Shown: positions 1-6,096, counted from the stretch's first letter. The stretch is DNA of 6,786 nt from an uncultured Clostridia bacterium (GCA_934647145.1 CAKUFB010000146.1:1-6786), one strand, 5' to 3'. Notes: generated from the sequence alone by a model not told the origin. Program-made: numbers and translations.

Positions 1-1
1 C

Positions 2-235
2 AACGTGTCGCTCAAGCGCGGCATGCTGGCGCTCCGGTTCTCGCAGAAGGCGCAGCTCGACCCGATGAAGCTCATCAGGGCCATGCAGAAATACCCCGGC
101 AGGCTCTCCCTGGCCGGCTCCAACCCGCCCGTGCTCATGATCGCGGACGGCAGCCGCGCTGCGGGCGATCTGCTCCGGCGCGCCATTCCCCTGCTCGAGG
201 ACGTGGTGAACCAGGTCACGAAGCCGGACGAATAA
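2..235 (+). CDS. mfd: Transcription-repair coupling factor Mfd, C-terminal end (partial)
   Basis: Only the last 77 codons are present; the frame is open to the left edge, so the start lies outside the window and the internal GTG at 5 is not a real start. The residues resemble the C-terminal TRCF (D7) domain of Mfd: a short strand ending in LALRFSQKAQLD, a helix (PMKLIRAMQKYPGRL), a strand (PPVLMIAD), then a terminal helix. Mfd is a cytoplasmic ATP-driven DNA translocase that pushes stalled RNA polymerase off damaged template and recruits the UvrA repair protein; the D7 domain is autoinhibitory and masks the UvrA-binding surface. The helicase motifs that would prove the identity are outside the window, so the call rests on a short tail compared with family memory. 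A GC-rich hairpin terminator follows eight bases after the stop, so this is the last gene of its transcript. Confidence 0.7.
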   Translation, partial: NVSLKRGMLALRFSQKAQLDPMKLIRAMQKYPGRLSLAGSNPPVLMIADGSRAAGDLLRRAIPLLEDVVNQVTKPDE

Positions 236-242
236 GCCTTTT

Positions 243-275
243 CCCCGGACGCGGCGGCGCGCCCGGGGATTTTGC
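243..275 (+). terminator. Rho-independent terminator after mfd
   Basis: Arms 243-253 and 258-268 pair over 11 positions with one A/C mismatch and a 4-base loop (GCGG). The stem is followed by ATTTTGCTGTTT. It begins eight bases after the mfd stop codon. Confidence 0.8.
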
Positions 276-309
276 TGTTTGCATTTCGAAAATCCGCAAG
301 AACAAAAGG

Positions 310-348
310 AAAAGAGCCGAAGCTCTGTATCAAAGCTTCAGCTCTTTT
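310..348 (-). terminator. Terminator of the tRNA-Gln/tRNA-Glu transcript, probably bidirectional
   Basis: AAAAGAGC and GAAGCT (310-317, 319-324) pair with AGCTTC and GCTCTTTT (334-339, 341-348), with one C/A mismatch and a 9-base loop. Read on the minus strand it starts two bases after the tRNA-Glu CCA end and is followed by a T-rich tract (TCTTTTCCTTTTGTT). On the + strand it ends in CTTTTGT, so it could also back up the mfd terminator. Confidence 0.8.
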
Positions 349-349
349 G

Positions 350-425
350 TGGCACCTCCATGGGGATTCGAACCCCAGTTTTCGCCGTGAGAGGGCGACG
401 TCTTAGGCCTCTTGACTATGGAGGC
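350..425 (-). tRNA. tRNA-Glu (anticodon CUC)
   Basis: The minus strand folds as a complete 76-nt cloverleaf. The acceptor GCCTCCA pairs with TGGAGGT (a G-U at position 1-72), the D stem is GTC/GAC, the anticodon stem is TCGCC/GGCGA with loop CTCTCAC, and the T arm is TGGGG-TTCGAAT-CCCCA. The discriminator is G and CCA is encoded. Anticodon CTC reads GAG, the favoured Glu codon in GC-rich genomes and frequent in the pot genes here. It lies three bases downstream of tRNA-Gln and shares its promoter. Confidence 0.96.
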
Positions 426-428
426 AGA

Positions 429-502
429 TGGCTGCCGAACTAGGATTCGAACCTAGAATGAACGAGTCAGAGTCGTTAGTGTTACCGTTACACCATTCGG
501 CA
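429..502 (-). tRNA. tRNA-Gln (anticodon CUG)
   Basis: The minus strand folds as a 74-nt cloverleaf. The acceptor TGCCGAA pairs with TTCGGCA, giving the U1-A72 pair characteristic of bacterial tRNA-Gln. The D stem is GTGT/ACAC, the anticodon stem AACGA/TCGTT has loop CTCTGAC, and the T arm is CTAGG-TTCGAAT-CCTAG. The discriminator is G and CCA is encoded. Anticodon CTG reads CAG. It is the first gene of a two-tRNA transcript. Confidence 0.96.
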
Positions 503-549
503 AGATCACTGGTTGCTCGGTGCTTACCGCTGGCCGATCAACGAATGTT

Positions 550-578
550 ATTCTACCAGATTCCGGCGCGTTTGTCAA
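550..578 (-). promoter_or_regulatory. Sigma-A promoter of the tRNA-Gln/tRNA-Glu unit
   Basis: On the minus strand a perfect -35 TTGACA (578 to 573) is followed after 17 bases by TAGAAT (555 to 550), one base from consensus. An A/T-rich stretch upstream of the -35 (about 580-605) could act as an UP element. The expected start, near 543, gives a leader of about 40 nt before tRNA-Gln. Confidence 0.85.
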
Positions 579-645
579 TACCTTTTTTGAAGAAAATTCA
601 GGTTTTTTATCCGGCGAATTCCGGTGCGCGCCGCGCCGGGCGGGG

Positions 646-679
646 AAAAACCGGCCGCTGGCTTCAGCGACCGGTTTTA
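646..679 (-). terminator. Terminator after rpmF
   Basis: Minus-strand arms at 678-665 and 660-647 form a 14-bp stem (AAAACCGG core, with one G-U pair) with a 4-base loop, followed by a T run and GC-rich sequence. It lies about 28 bases after the rpmF stop codon and ends the yceD-rpmF transcript. The region from here to the tRNA promoter (about 580-645) shows no gene. Confidence 0.8.
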
Positions 680-706
680 TGGGGTGATTCTGTTCCGCGC
701 AGACGC

Positions 707-904
707 TCAGTCGGCGGTTTTTTCGGTCTTTACCTCGATCACCTGCTGTCCATCATAGTAACCGCAGTGCTTGCACACGCGGTGGGCCAGCTTCATCTGC
801 TTGCAGCGCGGGCACTTCACGATACCCGGCACAGACAGCTTCCAGTGCGCGGCGCGGCGAGAATCTCTGCGCGCCTTAGAGACTTTACCCTTCGGTACGG
901 CCAT
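707..904 (-). CDS. rpmF: 50S ribosomal protein L32
   Basis: This 65-residue protein begins MAVPKGKVSKARRDSRRA, the basic N-terminal tail typical of bacterial L32, and carries a zinc-ribbon knuckle pair, C31-x2-C34 and C44-x2-C47 (CPRC...CKHC). It is therefore the zinc-binding (C+) form of L32, not the cysteine-free paralogue some Firmicutes use under zinc starvation. L32 sits in the large ribosomal subunit near the peptidyl transferase region. The start is fixed by GAGGAGGT (918 to 911), six bases upstream and inside the end of yceD. Only two bases separate the yceD stop from this ATG, so the two genes are almost certainly translationally coupled. The plsX/fab genes that often follow rpmF are absent: a terminator comes next. 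The length is normal for the family. Confidence 0.97.
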   Translation of the reverse strand: MAVPKGKVSKARRDSRRAAHWKLSVPGIVKCPRCKQMKLAHRVCKHCGYYDGQQVIEVKTEKTAD

Positions 905-906
905 GG

Positions 907-1419
907 TTACACCTCCTCGTCCTCTGTCAGCAATTCACTCAATGCCGAAAAGGGATTGTTTTGGCGTACGCCGCCCTCCTGGCATGTACAGGGTGCAATA
1001 TTGCGATTCTGTCCGCATACAGGGCAAATGCCTTTGCAGGACTCGCTGCACATGACCCTCATCGGCATTTCAAGAAGCAGCGCCTCCTGCGCCATGGGGG
1101 CGATGTCGATCTGATGCCCCTCGATGGGGTAGAGATCGGGATCCTCGGGATCGGGGTTTCGAGCGAAGGTCACGTCAAAGTCGCCCTTGAGCGCAACCTG
1201 CGCCGGCTCCAGGCAGTCGCAGCAGCACGTGTGCGCCACGGCGCGGACGGTTCCCTCGAGGCGGACGGTATCTCCGCCCCCCACGCAGTGCCCCTCCAGA
1301 CTGACTCCCTCAAACCGCACCGGATCGTCCAGCACCTCGATCTCGGGGAGCGTCAGCTCCGCCTTGAAGGGGTAGTACTGCCCCGGATTCTTTAGTGCCT
1401 GCGAGATATCCATCATCAT
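907..1419 (-). CDS. yceD: YceD / DUF177 family protein (23S rRNA accumulation protein)
   Basis: The 170-residue protein shows the DUF177 pattern. An N-terminal beta-rich half is followed by a first cysteine cluster (C65, C66, C67, C69, then LEP), an acidic linker, and a C-terminal cluster (C124, C128, C132, C135, C144, C146) with the family block CKGICPVCGQNRN. In other bacteria YceD is needed for normal 23S rRNA accumulation and is encoded next to rpmF, exactly as here; its biochemical mechanism is not established. The paired CxxC motifs suggest metal binding, which is an inference. Three tandem ATGs (1419, 1416, 1413) can start it. GAGGTG at 1430-1425 is 5, 8 and 11 bases from them, so the second is as good as the first. 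It is the first gene of a two-gene operon with a consensus promoter. Confidence 0.92.
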   Translation of the reverse strand: MMMDISQALKNPGQYYPFKAELTLPEIEVLDDPVRFEGVSLEGHCVGGGDTVRLEGTVRAVAHTCCCDCLEPAQVALKGDFDVTFARNPDPEDPDLYPIEGHQIDIAPMAQEALLLEMPMRVMCSESCKGICPVCGQNRNIAPCTCQEGGVRQNNPFSALSELLTEDEEV

Positions 1420-1446
1420 GCATTCACCTCATACGTCAACTACGAT

Positions 1447-1475
1447 ATTATACCCGGAAAAAGCGAGCTTGTCAA
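1447..1475 (-). promoter_or_regulatory. Consensus sigma-A promoter of yceD-rpmF
   Basis: On the minus strand a perfect TTGACA (1475 to 1470) and a perfect TATAAT (1452 to 1447) are separated by exactly 17 bases. The expected start, near 1440, leaves a leader of about 20 nt, just enough for the GAGGTG ribosome site. A strong constitutive promoter suits a ribosomal protein operon. Confidence 0.9.
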
Positions 1476-1546
1476 ATAGAATTTCAGTTTCAGGGCGCAG
1501 AAACGGGCCGCTTCCTGTTCATTCTGTGTGAATTTTTTGCGTGCGG

Positions 1547-1575
1547 TTCCGAATGGCCGGCGCGTATGCTATAAT
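1547..1575 (+). promoter_or_regulatory. Probable extended -10 promoter of the potABCD operon
   Basis: TATAAT at 1570-1575 is preceded by TGC (1567-1569), giving an extended -10. Seventeen bases upstream lies TTCCGA, a poor -35 (3 of 6 matches). Transcription would start near 1582, about 35 nt before the potA ATG, too short for a riboswitch. A 7-base direct repeat, CGTATGC (1563-1569 and 1586-1592), brackets the -10 and start and could bind a regulator. The promoter is divergent from that of yceD. Confidence 0.75.
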
Positions 1576-1616
1576 ACGGGCAGAACGTATGCGCGCGAGG
1601 AGGGGTGAAGGCAGTC

Positions 1617-2702
1617 ATGGCGAAGGAGGAAATACTCCGCCTGGAGGGAATCTGCAAGGCGTTCGGCGAGGCGCAGGTGCTTCGCGACCTGTCGTTTTGC
1701 GTTCAGCCGCGCGAATTTCTGACGCTGCTGGGCCCGTCCGGATGCGGCAAAACCACCACGCTGCGCATTGTCGCGGGCCTGACGCAGGCCGACCGGGGCA
1801 GGGTGCTGATCGGGGAGAGGGACGTGACGGACGCGCCGCCCGAAAAGCGGCCGGTCAACACGGTGTTCCAGAATTACGCGCTGTTCCCGCACATGAGCGT
1901 GGAGAAGAACATCGCCTACGGGCTGAGGATGCGCGGGGCCGGCCGCGGGACGCAGCGCTCGCGGGTGAAGGAGCTGCTGGAGCTGATCGAGCTGGAGGGC
2001 TATGAAAAGCGCATGCCCTCGCAGCTGTCCGGCGGGCAGCGGCAGCGGGTGGCGATTGCGCGCGCGCTGGCGGCCGAGCCGACGCTGCTGCTCCTGGACG
2101 AGCCGCTGGGCGCGCTGGATCTGCAGCTTCGGCGGCAGATGCAGCTGGAGCTCAAGCGCCTTCAGAGCCGCCTGGGCATCGCCTTCGTCTACATCACCCA
2201 CGACCAGGAGGAGGCCCTCACGATGTCCGACCGGATCGGCATCCTGAGCGGCGGCCGGCTGGAGCAGCTGGGCACGCCCGAGGACGTCTACGAGCGGCCC
2301 GAGACGCTGTTTGCCGCCCGCTTCATCGGCGAAAGTCTGCTCATGCCGGGCAGGGTGCTCTCCGGGCAGCCGGGCGCGTATCGCGTGGCCCTGGCGGACG
2401 GAGAGGCGCTTTCGGCCGACCCGCGCGCGTATACGGCGGGGCAAAGCGTCTGGGTGTGCGTGCGCAGCGAGCGGCTGAGACTGACCCGGGAGCCGGTTTC
2501 AGGCTTTACGCTGAAGGGACTCGTCTGCTCGCACCACTACACCGGCGCGATGGTGCGCTCGACGCTGGCCCTGCCCCAGGCGGGCGAGGTCATGGCGATG
2601 AGCGCGCAGGCCGTGAGCGAGCTGCCCGGCGAGGGAAGCGAGGCCTTCCTCTCCTGGCTGCCCCGGCACGCCGCGCTGGTGCTCGGGGGGAGCGCGACAT
2701 GA
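1617..2702 (+). CDS. potA: Polyamine-type ABC transporter ATPase PotA
   Basis: The 361-residue product is the cytoplasmic ATPase that powers import through PotB/PotC. Visible motifs in order are Walker A GPSGCGKT (39-46), Q-loop Q85 (FQNYALFPHM), signature LSGGQ (137-141), Walker B LLLLDE (157-162), D-loop GALD (165-168) and switch His195 (YITHDQEEA). Roughly residues 240-355 form the C-terminal TOBE-type regulatory/substrate-sensing part. Length and layout match PotA (E. coli form about 378). An upstream in-frame GTG at 1605 sits only one base from AGGAGG, so the ATG at 1617 is preferred (8-13 bases from the GGAGG-GGTGA site). The stop overlaps the potB start by four bases (ATGA), indicating translational coupling. 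The ATPase alone cannot tell polyamines from related substrates (iron, putrescine, thiamine); the permeases and PotD make the case. Confidence 0.93.
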   Translation: MAKEEILRLEGICKAFGEAQVLRDLSFCVQPREFLTLLGPSGCGKTTTLRIVAGLTQADRGRVLIGERDVTDAPPEKRPVNTVFQNYALFPHMSVEKNIAYGLRMRGAGRGTQRSRVKELLELIELEGYEKRMPSQLSGGQRQRVAIARALAAEPTLLLLDEPLGALDLQLRRQMQLELKRLQSRLGIAFVYITHDQEEALTMSDRIGILSGGRLEQLGTPEDVYERPETLFAARFIGESLLMPGRVLSGQPGAYRVALADGEALSADPRAYTAGQSVWVCVRSERLRLTREPVSGFTLKGLVCSHHYTGAMVRSTLALPQAGEVMAMSAQAVSELPGEGSEAFLSWLPRHAALVLGGSAT

Positions 2703-3550
2703 AGAAGAAAAGTGGCTGGAACGCGCCGCTCGTCCTTCTGGGCGTGTGGACGCTGCTGCTGGTGCTGTTTCCGCTTTTGTACGTGCTGCTGCTGAGCTTC
2801 CTGACGACGGGCGAGTCGTTCGGAGTGGAGTATAAACTGACCCTGGCCAACTACCGCCGCCTGCTGGAGCCGCAGTACTACGGCGTGTACCGCTCGTCGC
2901 TGAGGATCGCCTGCCTGACCACGGTCTTCACGCTGCTGCTGGGCTATCCGTTCGCCTGGTTTCTGTCCAGACAGCGGGAAAGGACGCGAAACGCGCTGAT
3001 GATGCTGGTGGTGATTCCCTTCTGGACGAGCGCGCTGATGCGCACCTACGGATGGATGATTCTTTTGCGCAATAAGGGACTGATCAACGGGCTTTTGCAG
3101 GCGCTTCACCTGATCGACAAGCCGATTCGGATGCTCAACACGCCGGGCGCGGTGCTGCTGGGCATGACCTATTCGCTCTTGCCGTTCATGATTCTGTCGA
3201 TCTACACCTCGGTCGAGAAGCTCGATCTTTCGCTCGTCGAGGCGGCGCGCGACCTGTACGCCTCGCCCCTTCAGGTATTTTGTACGGTCATACTGCCCCA
3301 GACGCTGCCGGGCATCCTGTCCGGGTGCGTGCTGGTGTTCGTGCCGGCGGCGGGGATGTACTTTATCTCAGACCTGCTGGGCGGGGGCAGCGGCATGCTG
3401 CTGGGCAACCTGATCAACAACCAGCTGACGGTCTCGCGGGACTGGCCGTTCGGCGCGGCGCTGTCGGTGATACTGATCGCGATCACCTTCCTGACGATGA
3501 ACGTGTACCGCCGGTATACGCTTCCGGAGAGGAGGAATGACGATGCGTAA
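2699..3550 (+). CDS. potB: Polyamine-type ABC transporter permease PotB
   Basis: This 283-residue inner permease has about six membrane helices (roughly 10-35, 66-90, 98-122, 148-171, 201-222, 250-270). The EAA coupling loop, which docks on PotA, begins at E181 (EAARDLYASPLQVF). The following stretch (LPGILSGCVLVFVPAAGMYFISDL and RDWPFGAA) is strongly PotB-like as I recall the E. coli protein, more specific than generic ABC permeases. The normally conserved Gly of the EAA loop is Tyr187 here, whereas PotC keeps Gly165. The frame stays open upstream to 2456, but the true start is the ATG at 2699: it has a GGGGGGAG ribosome site seven bases upstream, overlaps the potA stop as ATGA, and gives a normal-length hydrophobic N-terminus. 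Its stop lies inside the start of potC. Confidence 0.93.
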   Translation: MKKKSGWNAPLVLLGVWTLLLVLFPLLYVLLLSFLTTGESFGVEYKLTLANYRRLLEPQYYGVYRSSLRIACLTTVFTLLLGYPFAWFLSRQRERTRNALMMLVVIPFWTSALMRTYGWMILLRNKGLINGLLQALHLIDKPIRMLNTPGAVLLGMTYSLLPFMILSIYTSVEKLDLSLVEAARDLYASPLQVFCTVILPQTLPGILSGCVLVFVPAAGMYFISDLLGGGSGMLLGNLINNQLTVSRDWPFGAALSVILIAITFLTMNVYRRYTLPERRNDDA

Positions 3551-4313
3551 AAGGCTTGAGCGGGTCTATCTGGCGGTAATACTGATCGCGCTGTACCTGC
3601 CCACGGCGGTGGTGGCGGCCTACTCGTTCAACGAGAGCAAAAACGGCGTGCTGTTCACCGGCTTCACCACCCGCTGGTACGCTGAGCTGTTCAAAACGCG
3701 CGCCATCACCGGGTCGTTTCAGGTCAGCCTGATCGTGGCGCTGGTGAGCTGCGTTCTCTCGGCGGCGATCGGCACGCTGGGCGCGGTCGGCCTGTCGCGC
3801 TCGCGCCTGAAGGCGGCGGGCGTGATCGAGAACGTCAACATGCTGCCGGTGATGCTGCCCGAAATCGTGCTGGGCATGGCAGATATGGCGCTGTTTTCGG
3901 CGCTCAGGCTGCCCTTTGGCTACCTGACGCTGATTCTTGCGCACACGGCCTTCTGCGTGCCCTACATCCTGATTCAGGTGCGCACGCGTCTGGTCGGGCT
4001 GGATCCCAGTCTGATCGAGGCCGCGCGCGACCTGGGCGCCTCCCCGCTCAGGGCCTTTGCGACGGTCACGCTGCCCCTGATCGCCCCGGCGATCCTCTCG
4101 GGCGTGCTGCTGGCCTTCGCGATGTCGCTCGACGACATGGTCATCAGCTTCTTCGTCTGCGGCCCGGAGACCACCACCTTCCCGGTGTACGTCTTCGGCA
4201 AGCTCAAGACCAACGTACCCCCGTCGATCAACGCCATGTGTACCCTGACCCTGCTGGTGTCCTTCGCCGCGGTGTTCCTGTCTCAGAGACTGTCCAGACA
4301 GAAACGGGGATAG
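3543..4313 (+). CDS. potC: Polyamine-type ABC transporter permease PotC
   Basis: This 256-residue membrane protein is the second half of the permease pore, with about six helices (roughly 8-27, 59-87, 98-120, 127-146, 176-200, 230-248). It has a canonical EAA loop, EAARDLGASPLRAF, starting at E159. The segment AMSLDDMVISFFVCGPETTTFPVYVF matches the PotC signature as I recall it from E. coli (SMDDVVVSSFVTGP). Two in-frame ATGs are possible. The one at 3537 is only one base from AGGAGG (3530-3535), while 3543 is seven bases away and is therefore preferred. With that start it overlaps the end of potB by eight bases, consistent with coupled translation and equal subunit supply. A gap of 59 bases follows before potD, with no clear internal promoter or terminator. 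Confidence 0.93.
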   Translation: MRKRLERVYLAVILIALYLPTAVVAAYSFNESKNGVLFTGFTTRWYAELFKTRAITGSFQVSLIVALVSCVLSAAIGTLGAVGLSRSRLKAAGVIENVNMLPVMLPEIVLGMADMALFSALRLPFGYLTLILAHTAFCVPYILIQVRTRLVGLDPSLIEAARDLGASPLRAFATVTLPLIAPAILSGVLLAFAMSLDDMVISFFVCGPETTTFPVYVFGKLKTNVPPSINAMCTLTLLVSFAAVFLSQRLSRQKRG

Positions 4314-4372
4314 CGTTCGAGGGGACAGAAGGTCGTCACCCATTCGTTTCTTAAAAAAGGAGGATTTGTCAA

Positions 4373-5458
4373 ATGAAAAAGGCACTGTCGTTTGTTCTGA
4401 CGCTTGCGCTGCTGCTGGTTCCCTGCGTGGCGCTGGCCGACATGGAAAGCGCCGGAGCGCTGGCCCGGGAGCGGGCGGACGCGCTGCCCGAGAAGGAGCG
4501 CGTGGTCAACGTGTTCACCTGGACGTATTACATCCCGGACGAGGTGGTGGCGGCCTTTGAGGAGGCCAGCGGCATTCGCGTGAACTACTCGCCCTTCTCC
4601 ACCTGCGAGGAAATGCACGCCAAGCTGCTCTCCACGCCCGGCCAGTACGACCTGGTGATCTGCAGCGACTACATCATCGCCACGATGGCCGAGGGCGGGC
4701 TGCTCGCCGAGCTGGACGCCTCCCGCCTGACGAACTATGCGAACATCGACCCGGCCTATCAGGGCCAGTACTACGACCCGGACGACCGCTACACCATCCC
4801 CTACGACAACACCGTGCCGCTGATCGTGTACGACCCGGAGCAGGTGGACTTTGAGGTGACCGGCTACGCCGACCTGTGGCGCGGGGAATTCTCGAAGAAC
4901 CTGGTGCTGCTGGACGACATGCGCACCGTGATCGCGATGGCCGAGAAAAAGCTGGGCCTGAGCTGCAACGAGACCGATCCGGAGAAGCTCAGCGCGGTCA
5001 GGGACGAGCTGCTCGCGCTCAAGGGCAACGTCACCGTCTACAACGCCGACACCCCGCACAATTCGCTGCTGGGCGGCGACGCGATTGCCGGCGTGATGTT
5101 CGGCTCCCAGATCGTGGCGGCGCAGGAGGAAATGCCGCAGCTCAAGGTGGTCTATCCCTCCGAGGGCATGCTGATGGGCGTGGACTGCATCGTGCTGCCC
5201 AAGGACGGCCCGCACGCCGACGCGACCTATATCCTGCTCGACTACCTGCTCGACGGCGAGGTGAGCGCCTACGCCTCCTCGCTGATCAACTACGGCAGCT
5301 GCAACACCGCCGCGCAGGAGTACCTGCCCGAGGAGTTCAAGGCCAATCGGGCGGTTAACGTGCCCTCCGAGGCGATCGCGGACGCCGAGATGCTCAAGCC
5401 CCTGGACAACGAGGCCCAGCGGCTGTACGACGATTTGTGGACCGCGCTGCGCGGCTGA
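4373..5458 (+). CDS. potD: Extracellular polyamine-type solute-binding protein PotD
   Basis: The 361-residue protein starts with an N-terminal signal peptide (MKKA, hydrophobic 5-17, ALA cleavage site before D23). It then shows the PotD fold signature: NVFTWTYYIPDEVVAAFEEASGI (47-67), the QYDLVICSDYIIATM block (91-105), IPYDNT (142-147), GYADLW (164-169), DDMRT (181-185) and INYGSCNTAA (305-314). It would bind substrate outside the membrane and hand it to PotB/PotC. Compared from memory with E. coli PotD, W34, Y85, D168, D257 and Y293 are kept (W50, Y100, D182, D271, Y307), but E171 and W255, two of the strongest spermidine contacts, become T185 and G269, and W229 is probably F243. No standard lipobox is visible (LVPC has Pro before Cys18). 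AAAGGAGG at 4356-4363, nine bases upstream, fixes the start. Polyamine-type transport is likely; the exact ligand is not. Confidence 0.88.
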   Translation: MKKALSFVLTLALLLVPCVALADMESAGALARERADALPEKERVVNVFTWTYYIPDEVVAAFEEASGIRVNYSPFSTCEEMHAKLLSTPGQYDLVICSDYIIATMAEGGLLAELDASRLTNYANIDPAYQGQYYDPDDRYTIPYDNTVPLIVYDPEQVDFEVTGYADLWRGEFSKNLVLLDDMRTVIAMAEKKLGLSCNETDPEKLSAVRDELLALKGNVTVYNADTPHNSLLGGDAIAGVMFGSQIVAAQEEMPQLKVVYPSEGMLMGVDCIVLPKDGPHADATYILLDYLLDGEVSAYASSLINYGSCNTAAQEYLPEEFKANRAVNVPSEAIADAEMLKPLDNEAQRLYDDLWTALRG

Positions 5459-5478
5459 TGAAAGGGAGTGTATCAACC

Positions 5479-5823
5479 ATGATGATGCAGGGCTATGATC
5501 TGGAGAAGGCGGTCGCCTTCATGACCCCCAGGTTCGACGTGAAGGAGTTCAAGCCCCTCGCGCCCCAGCTGGACAGCCTGCTTCGCCAGGCCATTGCCGC
5601 CGACATGGACTTCATGCAGAAGTCGGGCGTGCTGGGCGCCGATGGTCTGATGGGCGAGGCCTTTTACGACGACGACGAGGCCTTCGAGTTCATTCTGGAC
5701 AGGCTCGCCAGGGACAACCATCTCAAGGACGGCGCCCAGGGCCCGCTGGCCTCCTTTATCGATCAGTACATGGATCTTCAGGAGGCCTTCCTCTCCGACA
5801 ACGGCATGATGGACTGGGACTAG
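5479..5823 (+). CDS. Small acidic Met-rich protein at the end of the pot operon, unknown function
   Basis: I do not recognise this 114-residue protein. It has no signal peptide, membrane segment or cysteine. It is strongly acidic (17 Asp and 6 Glu against 9 Lys/Arg) and rich in Met (10), with repeated aromatic-acidic patches such as YDDDEAFEF (63-71) and a C-terminal NGMMDWD. It looks helical and cytoplasmic. AAAGGGAG (5461-5468) sits ten bases before the first of three codons ATG ATG ATG at 5479. An alternative ATG at 5458 overlaps the potD stop as TGATG and would add seven residues. Position, spacing of about 20 bases and strand make it the fifth gene of the pot operon, so a role linked to the transporter or polyamine status is possible but unproven. 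The real-gene call rests on the ribosome site, operon position and a codon pattern like its neighbours. Confidence 0.75.
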   Translation: MMMQGYDLEKAVAFMTPRFDVKEFKPLAPQLDSLLRQAIAADMDFMQKSGVLGADGLMGEAFYDDDEAFEFILDRLARDNHLKDGAQGPLASFIDQYMDLQEAFLSDNGMMDWD

Positions 5824-5824
5824 C

Positions 5825-5914
5825 CAGGCCGAGCCTGCACGCACTTGCTGCCGGTCGGCAGGGCCGACTGCCGCCTGCTGCCGGCAGGCTGAGCCTGCAC
5901 CCGGTTGCTGCCGC
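5825..5914. repeat. Short degenerate repeats at the left edge of the array
   Basis: GAGCCTGCAC-N4-TTGCTGCC occurs at 5831-5852 and 5891-5912, 60 bases apart. Each copy contains the small hairpin CAGGC-N3-GCCTG (5825-5837 and 5885-5897). Between them lies GTCGGC-AGG-GCCGAC (5854-5868), the same stem as hairpin C of the main unit with a different loop. These look like worn-out pieces of the unit. Confidence 0.7.
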
Positions 5915-5927
5915 CGGTTCTAGCGAC

Positions 5928-5962
5928 GAATTCGGGAACCATAAATTCAAGTTCCCGAATTC
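5928..5962. repeat. Hairpin A, copy 0 (12/11/12 inverted repeat)
   Basis: GAATTCGGGAAC (5928-5939) and GTTCCCGAATTC (5951-5962) are perfect inverted repeats around the 11-base loop CATAAATTCAA. The rest of the unit is missing after it. Confidence 0.9.
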
Positions 5963-6009
5963 TGCGCCGGGCAGTGTCCGGTTCCACTTGCTGCCGCCGG
6001 ACGGAACAC

Positions 6010-6044
6010 GAAATTGGGAACCATAAACTGGAGTTCCCAATTTC
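6010..6044. repeat. Hairpin A, copy 1 (12/11/12 inverted repeat)
   Basis: GAAATTGGGAAC (6010-6021) and GTTCCCAATTTC (6033-6044) pair perfectly around the loop CATAAACTGGA. Compared with copy 0, two base pairs have changed on both sides so that pairing is kept. Confidence 0.9.
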
Positions 6045-6048
6045 TCCG

Positions 6049-6072
6049 GTTTTCCGGGTTTCCCCGGAAAAC
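6049..6072. repeat. Hairpin B, copy 1
   Basis: GTTTTCCGGG (6049-6058) and CCCGGAAAAC (6063-6072) form a perfect 10-bp stem with loop TTTC. It starts four bases after hairpin A. Confidence 0.85.
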
Positions 6073-6096
6073 GCTTGTCGGCGCTGCCGACGCGAG

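Noticed and set aside
428..1114. 228-codon + strand frame
   Set aside because: It runs antisense through tRNA-Gln, the rpmF terminator and rpmF, and has no ribosome site.
1487..1504. Inverted repeat GTTTC-N8-GAAAC between the divergent promoters as an operator
   Set aside because: Five-base arms are likely by chance in an intergenic region of this size, and it does not overlap either core promoter.
1582..1616. Riboswitch or attenuator in the potA leader
   Set aside because: The predicted leader is only about 35 nt and has no hairpin followed by a T run.
1569..2444. Long minus-strand frames opposite the pot genes (also 3483-4385 and 4283-5476)
   Set aside because: They are Arg/Gln/His-rich antisense shadows of GC-rich coding sequence; the + strand genes carry clear family motifs.
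2456..2698. N-terminal extension of potB upstream of 2699
   Set aside because: It lies inside potA, is Arg/Gly/Ala-rich, and would put a non-membrane stretch before the first helix. The ATG at 2699 has a ribosome site and the ATGA overlap.
4314..4372. Separate promoter for potD in the 59-base gap
   Set aside because: No convincing -35/-10 pair is visible; the gap holds mainly the potD ribosome site.
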